From the NCBI GenBank assembly GCA_900548905.1, contig URMK01000008.1:1-64000 (forward strand): a DNA stretch of 64,000 bases, read 5' to 3'. Every line of letters starts with the position of its first letter. Position 1 is the stretch's first letter. The position numbers and the translations under genes were made by a program. The stretch is from an uncultured Lachnospiraceae bacterium (GTDB lineage Bacteria > Bacillota > Clostridia > Lachnospirales > Lachnospiraceae). Below, piece after piece: positions 9,237 through 18,273 of the stretch. The notes beneath the pieces are model-generated. The model saw nothing but the letters and a program-made list of their open reading frames with translations, was not told the origin of the DNA and searched no databases.

Positions 9237-9265
9237 TTTACTTCACCGGGATTATCCTTTATAAT
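9237..9265 (+). promoter_or_regulatory. Promoter of the secreted peptidoglycan-binding protein gene
   Basis: A perfect -10 TATAAT (9260-9265) lies 17 bp after a weak -35 TTTACT (9237-9242), 26 bp before the ATG and just after the ATPase gene. It would give the secreted protein independent expression. Confidence 0.55.
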
Positions 9266-9290
9266 TAGGTACAAGAGGAGGACTTGGCCT

Positions 9291-9944
9291 ATGAATAAAA
9301 AGATAGTTCTGGCATGTCTGACAGCAGGCATTCTTATGTGTATGCCGCCTGTCCAAAAGGTAAACGCGGCGGAGAACCAGACTGCGGAGGATTATTATTA
9401 CCAGTTGCTTATAAGCGGGGCGTATCCTTATAATACGCCGGCGAATGCAGGAAATGCAGGAGCCGGTGTTCCGGTTATGCCGGCAGGGGGATGGGAGCAG
9501 ATGGTATCGCTGGCGAACCAGCAGCTGACACAGGCTGTGGCGCGGCAGCAGGCTTTGGAGGCCACCCGCCGGAATCTGGACGGACAGCTTCAGGCGGCGG
9601 CCCAGGCGGTAGTTCAGGCCCAGGCGGCTTTGACGGCGGCCCAGCAGGCCTATGCATCCGCGCTTCAGGCGGCGGCCTACAGCCAGCAGGCGGCGCTTTT
9701 AAACCAGCAGGCCGCACTTGGTAATCCGGGTGCGGGGAATACGCAGCTGACGGCAGCGGCCCTGCCGGCGGAAACGATTCTGCAGGTGCAGAATCTGCTC
9801 ACTTTTTATGGCTGCGCCTGCAGCCCTACCGGGGTGTACGATGTCCAGACACAGGCGGCCCTGATTGCGTTCCAGACGACCTATGGGCTTGTGGTGGACG
9901 GTACGATCAATGCCCAGGTTTTACAGCTGTTCGGATTAGGATAG
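9291..9944 (+). CDS. Secreted protein with C-terminal peptidoglycan-binding domain
   Basis: 217 residues with a classic signal peptide (MNKK start, hydrophobic core, likely cleavage after VNA near 25). The middle (about 65-135) is an Ala/Gln-rich helical, probably coiled-coil segment with repeated QAA patterns. The end (about 150-215) is a PG_binding_1-type domain with VQNLLTFYGCACSPTGVYDVQTQAALIAFQ. It is probably attached to the cell wall. AAGAGGAGGA precedes 9291. It may be functionally linked to the exporter upstream, but that rests only on adjacency. Confidence 0.8.
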   Translation: MNKKIVLACLTAGILMCMPPVQKVNAAENQTAEDYYYQLLISGAYPYNTPANAGNAGAGVPVMPAGGWEQMVSLANQQLTQAVARQQALEATRRNLDGQLQAAAQAVVQAQAALTAAQQAYASALQAAAYSQQAALLNQQAALGNPGAGNTQLTAAALPAETILQVQNLLTFYGCACSPTGVYDVQTQAALIAFQTTYGLVVDGTINAQVLQLFGLG

Positions 9945-9956
9945 AAAGAAGGAGCC

Positions 9957-10004
9957 AAAAAGAGCGTAAGCTGTCCGGTTGAACCGGAAGCTTGCGCTCT
10001 TTTT
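9957..10004. terminator. Bidirectional terminator
   Basis: AAAAAGAGCG and CGCTCTTTTT form the base of a long stem continued by AAGCT/AGCTT and CCGGTT/AACCGG, with A and T tracts on the two sides. It serves both the peptidoglycan-binding protein gene and the convergent potD. Confidence 0.9.
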
Positions 10005-10043
10005 GGTTTCTGTTCTTTGGATACCCGAGGCCGCAGGGCGGAA

Positions 10044-11105
10044 TTAGCTTGATTTTACTTCCTTCCAGAGTTCATTATAAAGGGAATCCGCATCATCTCC
10101 CAGATAAGTAAAGGTCTCCAGATTATTGTATTCGCTCAGATTGGGGAAAGCGATTTTGGAATTCCTAATGTCTTCGTCCTCAATCAGATCCCTGGCGGCA
10201 TCATTGGGAGTGGAGTAGGTGATATACTCAAAGTTTTTCAAAGCAATATCCGGACGGCACATGAAATCTATGAATTTCTCTGCGTTTTCCATATTGGGAG
10301 CATCTTTGGTAATTACCCAGGAATCGATCCAGATATTGGTGCCTTCCTTGGGAACCACATATTCCAAATCCGGGTTTTCTCTTTGTGTATAAATCGCTTC
10401 ACCGGAATAGATAACCCCGATGGCCGCTTCATTGCCAATCATTTTATCCCTGACCTGATCGATGACATAGGCCTGTACAAGGGGCTTCTGGGCAATGAGG
10501 GAATCTCTTGCCGCGTTCAGTTCATCCGGGTTGGTGGAATTCATGGAATAGCCGTTCAGCTTCAGGGCTACCATGAACGCATCGCGTACGGAATCCTGCA
10601 TCAGAATATTGTCCTGGTATTTTTCATCCCAAAGAATGGCCCAGCTGTCTACCGGATCGTCTACCATGGTTTTGTTATACAGGATACCTACGGTCCCCCA
10701 GCAGTAGGGCACGGAGTATTTATTTTCCGGGTCAAACTGACGGGACTGTTCCCAATATTGATCCCCGATATTTTTTTTGGCATTGGGAATGTTGTCATAA
10801 TTCAGTTCTGCCAGCAGGCCGTTTTCAATCATCTTCTGAATCATGTAATCGGACGGGCAGACCACATCGTATTTAGAAGCGCCTGCTTCTATTTTGGGAT
10901 ACATGATTTCATTGGTTTCAAATTCATCATAGATAACCTTTATCCCGGTTTCTTCTTCAAACATGGTGATGGTATCCGGATCGATATACTCGCCCCAGTT
11001 ATAGACCACCACCTCCCCGCCGTCGGCGGTGGAAGCAGAGCCGCAGGCTGTAAGGGGGAAAACAGCCAGAGACAGCGCCAGCAGCAGCGATAGACTTTTT
11101 TTCAT
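10044..11105 (-). CDS. potD: Spermidine/putrescine-binding lipoprotein PotD
   Basis: Extracellular solute-binding subunit of the polyamine importer, 353 residues. A lipoprotein signal ends in the lipobox LTAC with Cys21 as lipidation site. The mature part begins VVVYNWGEYIDPDTITMFEEETG, the usual PotD/PotF opening that includes the WGEY motif, and contains IWIDSWVITKDAPN, typical of the ligand pocket. It is the last gene of potABCD, 37 bp after potC, behind an AGGAGG site, and ends at a bidirectional terminator. Confidence 0.95.
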   Translation of the reverse strand: MKKSLSLLLALSLAVFPLTACGSASTADGGEVVVYNWGEYIDPDTITMFEEETGIKVIYDEFETNEIMYPKIEAGASKYDVVCPSDYMIQKMIENGLLAELNYDNIPNAKKNIGDQYWEQSRQFDPENKYSVPYCWGTVGILYNKTMVDDPVDSWAILWDEKYQDNILMQDSVRDAFMVALKLNGYSMNSTNPDELNAARDSLIAQKPLVQAYVIDQVRDKMIGNEAAIGVIYSGEAIYTQRENPDLEYVVPKEGTNIWIDSWVITKDAPNMENAEKFIDFMCRPDIALKNFEYITYSTPNDAARDLIEDEDIRNSKIAFPNLSEYNNLETFTYLGDDADSLYNELWKEVKSS

Positions 11106-11142
11106 TTCATTTTTCCTCCTGGTATGGAACCTCAGACGGTTC

Positions 11143-11940
11143 CTAATTGGTGCCGGCCGCCTCTTTTTCCTGTTTGGCCGGGGCTTTGTTTACAAGTAAA
11201 AGTAAAAGGAGCACAGTTACAAAAATCAAAGTGGACAGTGCGTACATCTCCGGCTTTATCCCTTTTTTGACCTCTGTATAGATTTTGGTGGAAAGGGTAT
11301 CAATACCGGGGCCTTTGGTGAAATGGGTGATGATAAAATCATCGAGGGACATGGTAAAGGCCATGAGGAAACCGGAAAGGATACCGGGCAGCAGATCCGG
11401 AAAAACCACCTTAAAGAAAGCCTTTATCCGGGAGGCCCCCAAATCCATAGCCGCCTCATAGGTGCTTGGATTGAGCTGTTTCATACGGGGCATGACGCTC
11501 AAAATAACATAAGGGATATTGAAGGTAATATGGGACAGCAGGATAGTGCCGAACCCAAACCGTACCCCCAGGCTGATAAACAGCAGCATCAGTGAAATAC
11601 CCGTAACAATTTCCGCATTCAGCATGGGAATATTGGTGATCCCCATCATAATGGCCCGGTTCCTTTTCTTCATTCCATGGATGGCGATACATGCAATGGT
11701 TCCGATCACGGTAGCGATTGCGGCGGAAAAAAACGCAATGAGCAGCGTGTTATAAAGCGCTTCCAGTATAATGCTGTTCCGGAACAGCTGGAAATACCAT
11801 TTCAGGGTGAAGCCTCCCCACTTGGCCCTGGTGCGGCTTGCATTGAAGGAGAGCACCATCAGGGTGACAATGGGGGCATAAAGGAATAGGAAAATAAGGG
11901 CAATATAAATTTTGCGCAGTACATTTCTTTTTGTTTTCAT
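11143..11940 (-). CDS. potC: Polyamine ABC transporter permease PotC
   Basis: One of the two membrane channels of the importer, 265 residues with about six helices. The cytoplasmic EAA loop reads EAAMDLGASRIKAFFKVVFP, which couples to PotA. Its start overlaps the potB stop (ATGA), indicating coupled translation. Family membership is clear from the N-terminal APIVTLMVLSFNASR region as well as the EAA loop. Confidence 0.94.
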   Translation of the reverse strand: MKTKRNVLRKIYIALIFLFLYAPIVTLMVLSFNASRTRAKWGGFTLKWYFQLFRNSIILEALYNTLLIAFFSAAIATVIGTIACIAIHGMKKRNRAIMMGITNIPMLNAEIVTGISLMLLFISLGVRFGFGTILLSHITFNIPYVILSVMPRMKQLNPSTYEAAMDLGASRIKAFFKVVFPDLLPGILSGFLMAFTMSLDDFIITHFTKGPGIDTLSTKIYTEVKKGIKPEMYALSTLIFVTVLLLLLLVNKAPAKQEKEAAGTN

Positions 11941-12764
11941 AAGGTCTGTCCCTCCCCTTCCTTATCAAAGACAGAAGTGATAATCATATTCAGGATAATG
12001 AATATCATTAACACGATGGAAAGACCGCTTCCCAGATGCCAGTTGCTGGCCTGGGTGAATTCCTGTTCGATCACATTGCCGATGAGCAGGATTTTGCTTC
12101 CGCCCAGCAGATTGCTGATGACGAAGGTGGTCAGCGCAGGGACGAACACCATAGTGATGCCGCTGATAACCCCGGGCAGGCTCAGGGGAAACGTCACGCG
12201 CAGAAAGGTCTGTATCCCGCTGGCTCCCAAATCCCTTGCCGCATTCAGCACATTCGGATCGATTTTTATAAGCACATTATAAATAGGAAGCACCATGAAG
12301 GGCAGGAAATTGTATACCATACCCAGCACAATAGCCGACGGTGTGTTGATGATATTCAGGGAAGGCAGATGTAAAAAGGAGAGAATGGAGTTAATGACTC
12401 CCGTTTTCTCCAGCAGGGTCTGCCATGCCAAAGTCCTGAGAAGAAAATTCATCCACATGGGAAGAATAAATATCAGAACGATGAAGCTGTGCTGGTTTAC
12501 GTTCATATTTGCCAGAATCATGGCAAGGGGGTAGGCCAGCAGGAAGCAGACAAAAGTGCTGATCAGGGACAGGGCGATGGAAAGCCACAGGGCCTTGGAA
12601 TGCTCCGCACTTGCGATTGCCGTTACATTGGCCAGCGTAAAAGCTCCGGTTTTATCGGTCAGCCCGTAATAAAAAACCATACACAAAGGGATGATGATAA
12701 AAGCAACGGACCAGAGGATATAAGGCCCCGACAACAGATGCTTATATTTTTTATTATTCATCAA
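11937..12764 (-). CDS. potB: Polyamine ABC transporter permease PotB
   Basis: Second channel subunit, 275 residues, about six membrane helices. Its EAA loop is AARDLGASGIQTFLRVTFP. Two adjacent Met codons open the frame (12764 and 12761); either is possible. It overlaps the end of potA by 11 bp and the start of potC by four, so potABC is a compact unit. Confidence 0.94.
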   Translation of the reverse strand: MMNNKKYKHLLSGPYILWSVAFIIIPLCMVFYYGLTDKTGAFTLANVTAIASAEHSKALWLSIALSLISTFVCFLLAYPLAMILANMNVNQHSFIVLIFILPMWMNFLLRTLAWQTLLEKTGVINSILSFLHLPSLNIINTPSAIVLGMVYNFLPFMVLPIYNVLIKIDPNVLNAARDLGASGIQTFLRVTFPLSLPGVISGITMVFVPALTTFVISNLLGGSKILLIGNVIEQEFTQASNWHLGSGLSIVLMIFIILNMIITSVFDKEGEGQTL

Positions 12765-13827
12765 CTGCTACGGCCTCCTCATCCTCAGATTCCGGCTTGT
12801 GCATGATCTGGATATTAAATGGATCCACTTTGATTCCCACCGGTGTGCCTACCGGATACATGCCGGTGGAATGTACCAGCCATTCAAAGCCGTTGGCGGT
12901 AACCTCCATCTCATAATGGACGCCCTTGAAGATCAAATGAGTGACTACACCCTGGATAATGCCGTTTTCCGGGGCCGTCAGTTCCACATCCTCCGGACGG
13001 ATTACCGCGTCAACCGGTTTATTCGTCCCAAAGCCCGTATCCACGCAGGGGAATTTAGCGCCGAGTATCCGTACCAGCTTATCCTGGAGCATTACCGCGT
13101 CAAAAATATTGCTGTCGCCGATAAAATCTGCCACAAAGGCGTTCTCCGGCTCATTATAGATATCCTCGGGCGTGCCGATCTGCTGGATGTATCCCTGGTT
13201 CATAACGACGATGGTATCCGACATGGTCAGGGCTTCCTCCTGATCATGGGTAACATATATGAACGTGATGCCGAGTTCATTTTTCAGGCGGATAAGCTCG
13301 TACTGCATATCCTGCCGGAGCTTCAGATCCAGGGCGCCCAGGGGTTCATCCAGAAGAAGGACCTTTGGCTCGTTTACAATGGCCCTGGCGATGGCAACAC
13401 GCTGCTGCTGCCCGCCGCTCAGGGAGTCGGGCATACGGTTCTCATAGCCGTCCAGATTCACCAGTTTCAGGGCATATTTTATTTTGTCTTTGATGTATGA
13501 CTTGCTCTTTCCCTTGATTTTCAGCCCAAATGCTATATTTTCCGCAATATTCATATGGGTGAAAAGAGCATACTTCTGAAAGACGGTATTCAGCTGCCTC
13601 TTGTTCGGGGGGAGATTGGTAATATCTTTTCCGTCAAAAAGAACCTGCCCCTTGTCCGGCGATTCAAAGCCCCCGATAATACGGAGGGTAGTGGTTTTTC
13701 CGCATCCGCTTGGACCCAGCAGGGTCAGAAACTCATTTTCCCGGATATAAAGACTCATATCGTCCAGGATAATGGAGGAACCAAAAGATTTTGTGATATG
13801 CTGCAAATCAATCAGTCTGTTGCTCAT
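12754..13827 (-). CDS. potA: Polyamine ABC transporter ATPase PotA
   Basis: Cytoplasmic ATPase that powers polyamine uptake, 357 residues. Walker A GPSGCGKTT is at 38-46, the signature LSGGQQQR and Walker B VLLLDEPLGALD follow, then the H-loop THDQEEA. The C-terminal third (about 240-345) is the TOBE-type regulatory domain usual in PotA. It is the first transporter gene, 115 bp after the regulator gene. Confidence 0.95.
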   Translation of the reverse strand: MSNRLIDLQHITKSFGSSIILDDMSLYIRENEFLTLLGPSGCGKTTTLRIIGGFESPDKGQVLFDGKDITNLPPNKRQLNTVFQKYALFTHMNIAENIAFGLKIKGKSKSYIKDKIKYALKLVNLDGYENRMPDSLSGGQQQRVAIARAIVNEPKVLLLDEPLGALDLKLRQDMQYELIRLKNELGITFIYVTHDQEEALTMSDTIVVMNQGYIQQIGTPEDIYNEPENAFVADFIGDSNIFDAVMLQDKLVRILGAKFPCVDTGFGTNKPVDAVIRPEDVELTAPENGIIQGVVTHLIFKGVHYEMEVTANGFEWLVHSTGMYPVGTPVGIKVDPFNIQIMHKPESEDEEAVAVDE

Positions 13828-13942
13828 ATGTATGCTCCGTTTCTCCGCTCTGCGGTGGTGTTAAAGTTTGGTTCCTGAGAACTTTTCCCGGGAGGCTATG
13901 GCCTCCGGAAACGAAAGCTCTGTGGAAGGCAGGGGACCCGCC

Positions 13943-14482
13943 TTAAAAACTGGGCGGACTGCTTACCCATATGAGGGAAGCGCCGGTTTTCTCGCTGGCG
14001 GTGAGATAATGGGTGGAATTGGGGGTAAAATAAAAGGATTCCCCCTTTTTGGCGCGGATGGCCCGCTTCCCTATATGGATGGTTACGCTGCCGCTCAGGA
14101 TATATCCGAATTCCTCTCCTTCATGGGGATTATCGGGATAAGTGGATCCTCCGGGATCCAGTGTGAGCCGGATAGGCTCCATGATATTCTTCTGGGCATT
14201 CGGTATGATCCACTCCGTTTTATTTTTGCAGGATTCATCCGTTTTTTCAAAATAATCGGAAGAGGAGAAAACGATCTGTTCCTCTGTCTTTTCGCTGAAA
14301 AATTCATTGAGGTCCGTTCCGAGCACCTGAAGGATATCCACCAGCGTGGCAATGGACGGGGAAGTGAGATCCCTTTCCAGCTGGGAGATAAATCCCTTGG
14401 AAAGCTCAGCCCTGTCGGCAAGCTCCTCCTGGGTCAGTCCCTTCTGGACCCGAAGTTCCTTTAATTTGTTTCCTATTTTCAT
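13943..14482 (-). CDS. Cupin-containing XRE-family regulator, PuuR-like
   Basis: Transcription factor of 179 residues. An XRE helix-turn-helix (about 5-58, with GLTQEELADRAELSKGFISQLE) is fused to a cupin_2 domain (about 105-175, with PDNPHEGEEFGYILSG). Members next to pot genes sense polyamines or related small molecules. It precedes potABCD on the same strand and probably controls that operon and itself through palindromes in its promoter region. Confidence 0.9.
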   Translation of the reverse strand: MKIGNKLKELRVQKGLTQEELADRAELSKGFISQLERDLTSPSIATLVDILQVLGTDLNEFFSEKTEEQIVFSSSDYFEKTDESCKNKTEWIIPNAQKNIMEPIRLTLDPGGSTYPDNPHEGEEFGYILSGSVTIHIGKRAIRAKKGESFYFTPNSTHYLTASEKTGASLIWVSSPPSF

Positions 14483-14518
14483 AAACGGCTACCGGCCTTT
14501 CCTGAAAAGAACATATAA

Positions 14519-14545
14519 TAAACTAAAAGTTTACTGACACTAAAC
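14519..14545. promoter_or_regulatory. Overlapping palindromes upstream of the pot regulator, candidate operator
   Basis: TAAACT and AGTTTA arms around three bases (14519-14533) overlap GTTTA and TAAAC arms around seven bases (14529-14545). They share a half-site, so three TAAAC-type half-sites are arrayed with alternating polarity, 37 bp upstream of the regulator start, beside a possible -10 TATTAT on the minus strand. The structure is seen; binding by the XRE-cupin protein is inferred. Confidence 0.6.
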
Positions 14546-14715
14546 AAGACGCTGATCCCCATTATACTGAATTCCTGTTAAATGTCAATGCCGTAAATAA
14601 AAATTTGGACAAAAAAGATTAACAAAATCAATGGGTTATGATAAGATGAATTTAGCAAAATGACCTGCAAAGGGATGCCGATTAGCAAGGTAAATCATAA
14701 CAGGAGGCTGAAGAG

Positions 14716-15780
14716 ATGGGACAGGACAAATATGTGGCTTATGTATCCTCGTATACGACCGGTGACCGGAAGGAACATGGGATCACGGTATATGATGTGG
14801 ATATGGCGAAAGGGAGATTCTCCGAGAAGGAGAAGATTAAGATTACAAATTCTTCTTATGTTACGATTTCCCATAATAAGAAGTATCTGTATTCCATTAC
14901 TGATTTTGGTGTGGAATCGTATAGGATAAAGGAAGACGGCGGGCTTCAGGTCATCAACATGGGCTCCATCAATGGGATGAGAGGCTGCTATGTTTCCACG
15001 GATTATGAAGATAAATATATTTTTGTGGCCGGTTATCATGACGGCAAGCTTACGGTACTGCGTATCAATGATGACGGCAGCGTGGGAGAGATAACGGAAG
15101 AGATTTATTATAAAGGCCTGGGAATTGTGGCGGAGCGGAATTTCCGCCCGCATATAAGCTGTGCAAAAATGACCAGGGATAACCATTATCTGTGTGTTGC
15201 GGATCTGGGCATGGATCATACGAATGTATACCGTCTGGATCACGTCAACGGAAAGCTGAAGCTGGTGGATGTCATCCGCAGTGATCTGGAGAGCGCTCCC
15301 AGACATCTGAAATTCAGCAAAGACGGAAAGTTTCTCTATATTGTCCATGAACTGAAAAACTGTATTGATGTGTATACGTACCGGGAGGAACGGGATAATC
15401 CGTTCTTTGAGAAAATACAGTCCGTGAGCACACTGAACAATTATCATGCGGGAGGTTCCACCGCCAGCGCACTGAACCTTTCGGACGATTACAGATATCT
15501 TTGCAGCTCCAATGCGGGTGACAACAGCGCTGCTGTTTATAAAATTGAACCGAAGACAGGGATTTTAACCAAGCTGCTGTGTCTGCCGGTGAGCGGGGAA
15601 TATCCCAAGGACGTAGCGCTGTTCCCGGATAATAAGCATCTGGTTTCCCTGAATCAGGATTCGGGTACCCTCACCTTTTTTACAACGGATTTGGAAAAAG
15701 GGCTGCTCGTTATGAACGGCCCGGAAATGAAGATTGCACAGCCGAATTGTGTGATTTTCCATAAGGTTTCCGGGAACTGA
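14716..15780 (+). CDS. Seven-bladed beta-propeller lactonase, 6-phosphogluconolactonase-like
   Basis: 354 residues, lactonase/YbhE-type propeller. Recurrent blade motifs include YLYSITDFGVESYRI, RHLKFSKDGKFLYIVHE and YPKDVALFPDNKHLVSLNQD. The family hydrolyses sugar lactones such as 6-phosphogluconolactone, but many members are uncharacterised. There is no signal peptide, so it is cytoplasmic. GGAGG lies before the ATG. It is 49 bp upstream of a GH3 glycosidase gene and may act on the same sugars. No pentose-phosphate genes are adjacent. Confidence 0.8.
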   Translation: MGQDKYVAYVSSYTTGDRKEHGITVYDVDMAKGRFSEKEKIKITNSSYVTISHNKKYLYSITDFGVESYRIKEDGGLQVINMGSINGMRGCYVSTDYEDKYIFVAGYHDGKLTVLRINDDGSVGEITEEIYYKGLGIVAERNFRPHISCAKMTRDNHYLCVADLGMDHTNVYRLDHVNGKLKLVDVIRSDLESAPRHLKFSKDGKFLYIVHELKNCIDVYTYREERDNPFFEKIQSVSTLNNYHAGGSTASALNLSDDYRYLCSSNAGDNSAAVYKIEPKTGILTKLLCLPVSGEYPKDVALFPDNKHLVSLNQDSGTLTFFTTDLEKGLLVMNGPEMKIAQPNCVIFHKVSGN

Positions 15781-15829
15781 GACAAGCAGGTTTTTGATAG
15801 ACTAAAATAGTAGGGAGGAATTAAAGTTC

Positions 15830-18196
15830 ATGGAAAAATGGACAAGGATCGCACATCAGCCCTGTCTGCCGATGGGGAAAAACGGTACTTTGGTGACAGC
15901 CTGTGAGGAGCATATCCAGCTGTCGAGGCGGGCGGCCGCGGAGGGCATGGTGCTGCTGAAAAACGATAACGGGGTATTGCCGCTGAAAAAAGGGTGCAAA
16001 GTAGCGCTTTTTGGAAAAGGGCAGATTGATTATGTCAGGGGAGGCGGCGGAAGCGGAGAGGTTACGACCTCCTATACCCGTAATATCTATGAGGGCCTAA
16101 AATGTAAGGAAGAAGAGGGTAAGCTTCAGGTATTTGATGCGCTTTCCCGTTTTTACGAAGAAAATGTGAAGCAGCAGTATGCGGAAGGGACAGAAAACGG
16201 CAAGACCGCAGAACCCGCAGTTCCGGAAGAACTGCTTCAGGCGGCCAGGCGATTTACGGATATCGCCGTGATCACGATCTGCCGTTTTTCCGGGGAAGGC
16301 TGGGACAGAAAAGGGATTCCGGGAGACGGTGATTTTTACTTATCGCCCCAGGAACAGCAGATGGTGGACACTGTGACGGCGGCATTCCCCAGAGTGGCGG
16401 TAGTATTGGACGTCGGCGGTATGGTGGATTCCTCCTGGTTCAGGGATAATGCCGGCATACAGGGCGTCCTGCTGGCATGGCAGGCAGGGATAGAAGGCGG
16501 GCTTGCCATTGCGGATATCCTTTGCGCGGACGCCAATCCTTCCGGTAAACTGGTGGATACCTTTGCCGGATCCTTTGACGATTACCCGTCCTCTGCCGGT
16601 TTTAATGATTCAGAGGATTATGTGGATTATACAGAAGATATTTATGTGGGATACCGGTATTTTGAAACCATTCCCAACGCTGCAAAGAAGGTGAACTATC
16701 CTTTCGGCTACGGGCTGTCCTACACCACTTTTTCCATAAAGAATTGCTGCGGCCGTCTTGAAAACGGGACAGAAGGGGCACAGATCGTTGTGGAAGCCAG
16801 TGTGACCAATACGGGAGGCCGTGCGGGCAAGGAAGTGGTACAGCTTTATTACAGCGCTCCTCAGGGAAAGCTGGGTAAGCCGGCCAGAGTGCTGGGGGCT
16901 TTTGCTAAAACCCGCTGCCTGCAGCCGGGGGAAACACAGCAGATTACGCTGCGGCTGGCGGCAGATTCCATGGCCAGCTATGACGATACCGGTAAAATCA
17001 GGAAATCCGCATATGTTTTAGAAGCGGGGGAATATTCCTTCTATCTGGGTAATTCTGTGAGAAATACGGAAAAGGTTCCTTATGTATATGACGAAGACAC
17101 AGACAGAGTGGTCCTTACGCTCCGGGAACGTGTGGCCCCCCGCAGGCTTGCCAAAAGAATGCTGGCAGACGGCAGTTTTGAAGAACTTCCGATGCAGGCG
17201 GAACACACAAGGGAAACCTTCCCTGGTTTTGTGGAAGGCAATCCTCCCCACAAGGGACAATGGGAAGGAGATGCAGTCGCTGCGGTGCGCGGAACCGGCG
17301 CGCCGGACAGGAAAGTGATGCTCATTGATGTGGTGAACGGCGAAGCGGCCATGGAAGAATTCCTGGCACAGCTCACAAACGGAGAGCTTATCGATCTGCT
17401 GTGCGGCCAGCCTAATACCGGCGTGGCGAATACCTTTGGCATGGGAAATCTTCCCGAGTACGGAGTGCCCGCCCTGATGACGGCAGACGGTCCTGCCGGT
17501 GTGCGGATCAGACCGGGTATGGGGGTATGCACCACTGCATGGCCCTGCGCAACCCTGCTGGCATGTACCTGGAATCCTGATTTGGTATATGAAATAGGCG
17601 CCGCGGGAGCAAGGGAAATGAAAGAAAATAACCTTGGCGTATGGCTTACCCCTGCCATGAATATCCACAGAAGCCCTCTGTGCGGAAGAAATTTCGAATA
17701 TTATTCCGAAGATCCGCTGATTGCAGGAAAGATGGCCGCAGCCAAGGTGAACGGAATCCAATCCGAACATATCGGTGCCAGCGTGAAGCACTTTGCCTGC
17801 AACAACAAGGAAACGAACCGGAAGGCCAGTGATTCCCGTGTGTCGGAGAGAGCCCTTCGTGAAATCTACCTGAAAGGCTTTGAAATCGCTGTTAAGGAAG
17901 CGCAGCCCTGGACGCTGATGACCTGCTATAACCTGGTGAACGGTCAATATGCATCAGAAAGAGAAGACCTGCTTACGGGCATTCTCAGAGAGGAATGGGG
18001 CTTTCAAGGCATGGTTACCACAGACTGGTGGAACAAAGCTTACCAGTACAAGGAAATCAAAGCCGGAAATGACTTGAAAATGGGATCCGGTGATCCGGAT
18101 GAAGTGCTTGAGGCATTAAAAGAAGGCAAGATATCCCGTAAAGAGATTGAGACCTGTGCCACAAGGATTTTGGAAACGATTATCAAACTGGATTAA
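15830..18196 (+). CDS. Glycoside hydrolase family 3 with inverted domain order
   Basis: Beta-glucosidase/xylosidase-type enzyme, 788 residues, no signal peptide. The domain normally at the C-terminus comes first (about 25-310, AAEGMVLLKNDNGVLPL), then a fibronectin-like domain (about 325-410), then the catalytic TIM-barrel (about 505-780). The barrel carries ADGPAGVRI, the KHFACNNKETNR motif and the nucleophile in VTTDWW (Asp732). The inverted order is known from some ruminal Clostridia beta-glucosidases. The substrate is not determinable; oligosaccharides imported from outside are likely, since the enzyme is cytoplasmic. Confidence 0.92.
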   Translation: MEKWTRIAHQPCLPMGKNGTLVTACEEHIQLSRRAAAEGMVLLKNDNGVLPLKKGCKVALFGKGQIDYVRGGGGSGEVTTSYTRNIYEGLKCKEEEGKLQVFDALSRFYEENVKQQYAEGTENGKTAEPAVPEELLQAARRFTDIAVITICRFSGEGWDRKGIPGDGDFYLSPQEQQMVDTVTAAFPRVAVVLDVGGMVDSSWFRDNAGIQGVLLAWQAGIEGGLAIADILCADANPSGKLVDTFAGSFDDYPSSAGFNDSEDYVDYTEDIYVGYRYFETIPNAAKKVNYPFGYGLSYTTFSIKNCCGRLENGTEGAQIVVEASVTNTGGRAGKEVVQLYYSAPQGKLGKPARVLGAFAKTRCLQPGETQQITLRLAADSMASYDDTGKIRKSAYVLEAGEYSFYLGNSVRNTEKVPYVYDEDTDRVVLTLRERVAPRRLAKRMLADGSFEELPMQAEHTRETFPGFVEGNPPHKGQWEGDAVAAVRGTGAPDRKVMLIDVVNGEAAMEEFLAQLTNGELIDLLCGQPNTGVANTFGMGNLPEYGVPALMTADGPAGVRIRPGMGVCTTAWPCATLLACTWNPDLVYEIGAAGAREMKENNLGVWLTPAMNIHRSPLCGRNFEYYSEDPLIAGKMAAAKVNGIQSEHIGASVKHFACNNKETNRKASDSRVSERALREIYLKGFEIAVKEAQPWTLMTCYNLVNGQYASEREDLLTGILREEWGFQGMVTTDWWNKAYQYKEIKAGNDLKMGSGDPDEVLEALKEGKISRKEIETCATRILETIIKLD

Positions 18197-18202
18197 TGGT
18201 GC

Positions 18203-18240
18203 GCAGGAAACGGGAGCCGTAAAAGGCTCCCGTTTCCTGC
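18203..18240 (+). terminator. Perfect hairpin after the GH3 gene
   Basis: Two perfectly complementary 16-base arms (18203-18218 and 18225-18240) around a 6-base loop, seven bases after the stop. There is no T-tract, so it may act as an RNA 3' stabiliser or a weak bidirectional terminator with the convergent gene. Confidence 0.7.
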
Positions 18241-18273
18241 GGCCGTCCATGGGATCCCGCACTTAACATATCG

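Noticed and set aside
10383..11093. Plus-strand open frame across potD
   Set aside because: potD has a lipobox and full family similarity on the other strand.
17018..17947. Long open frame on the strand opposite the GH3 gene
   Set aside because: It overlaps the GH3 coding sequence entirely, has no ribosome site and encodes no recognisable domain; it is an antisense shadow.
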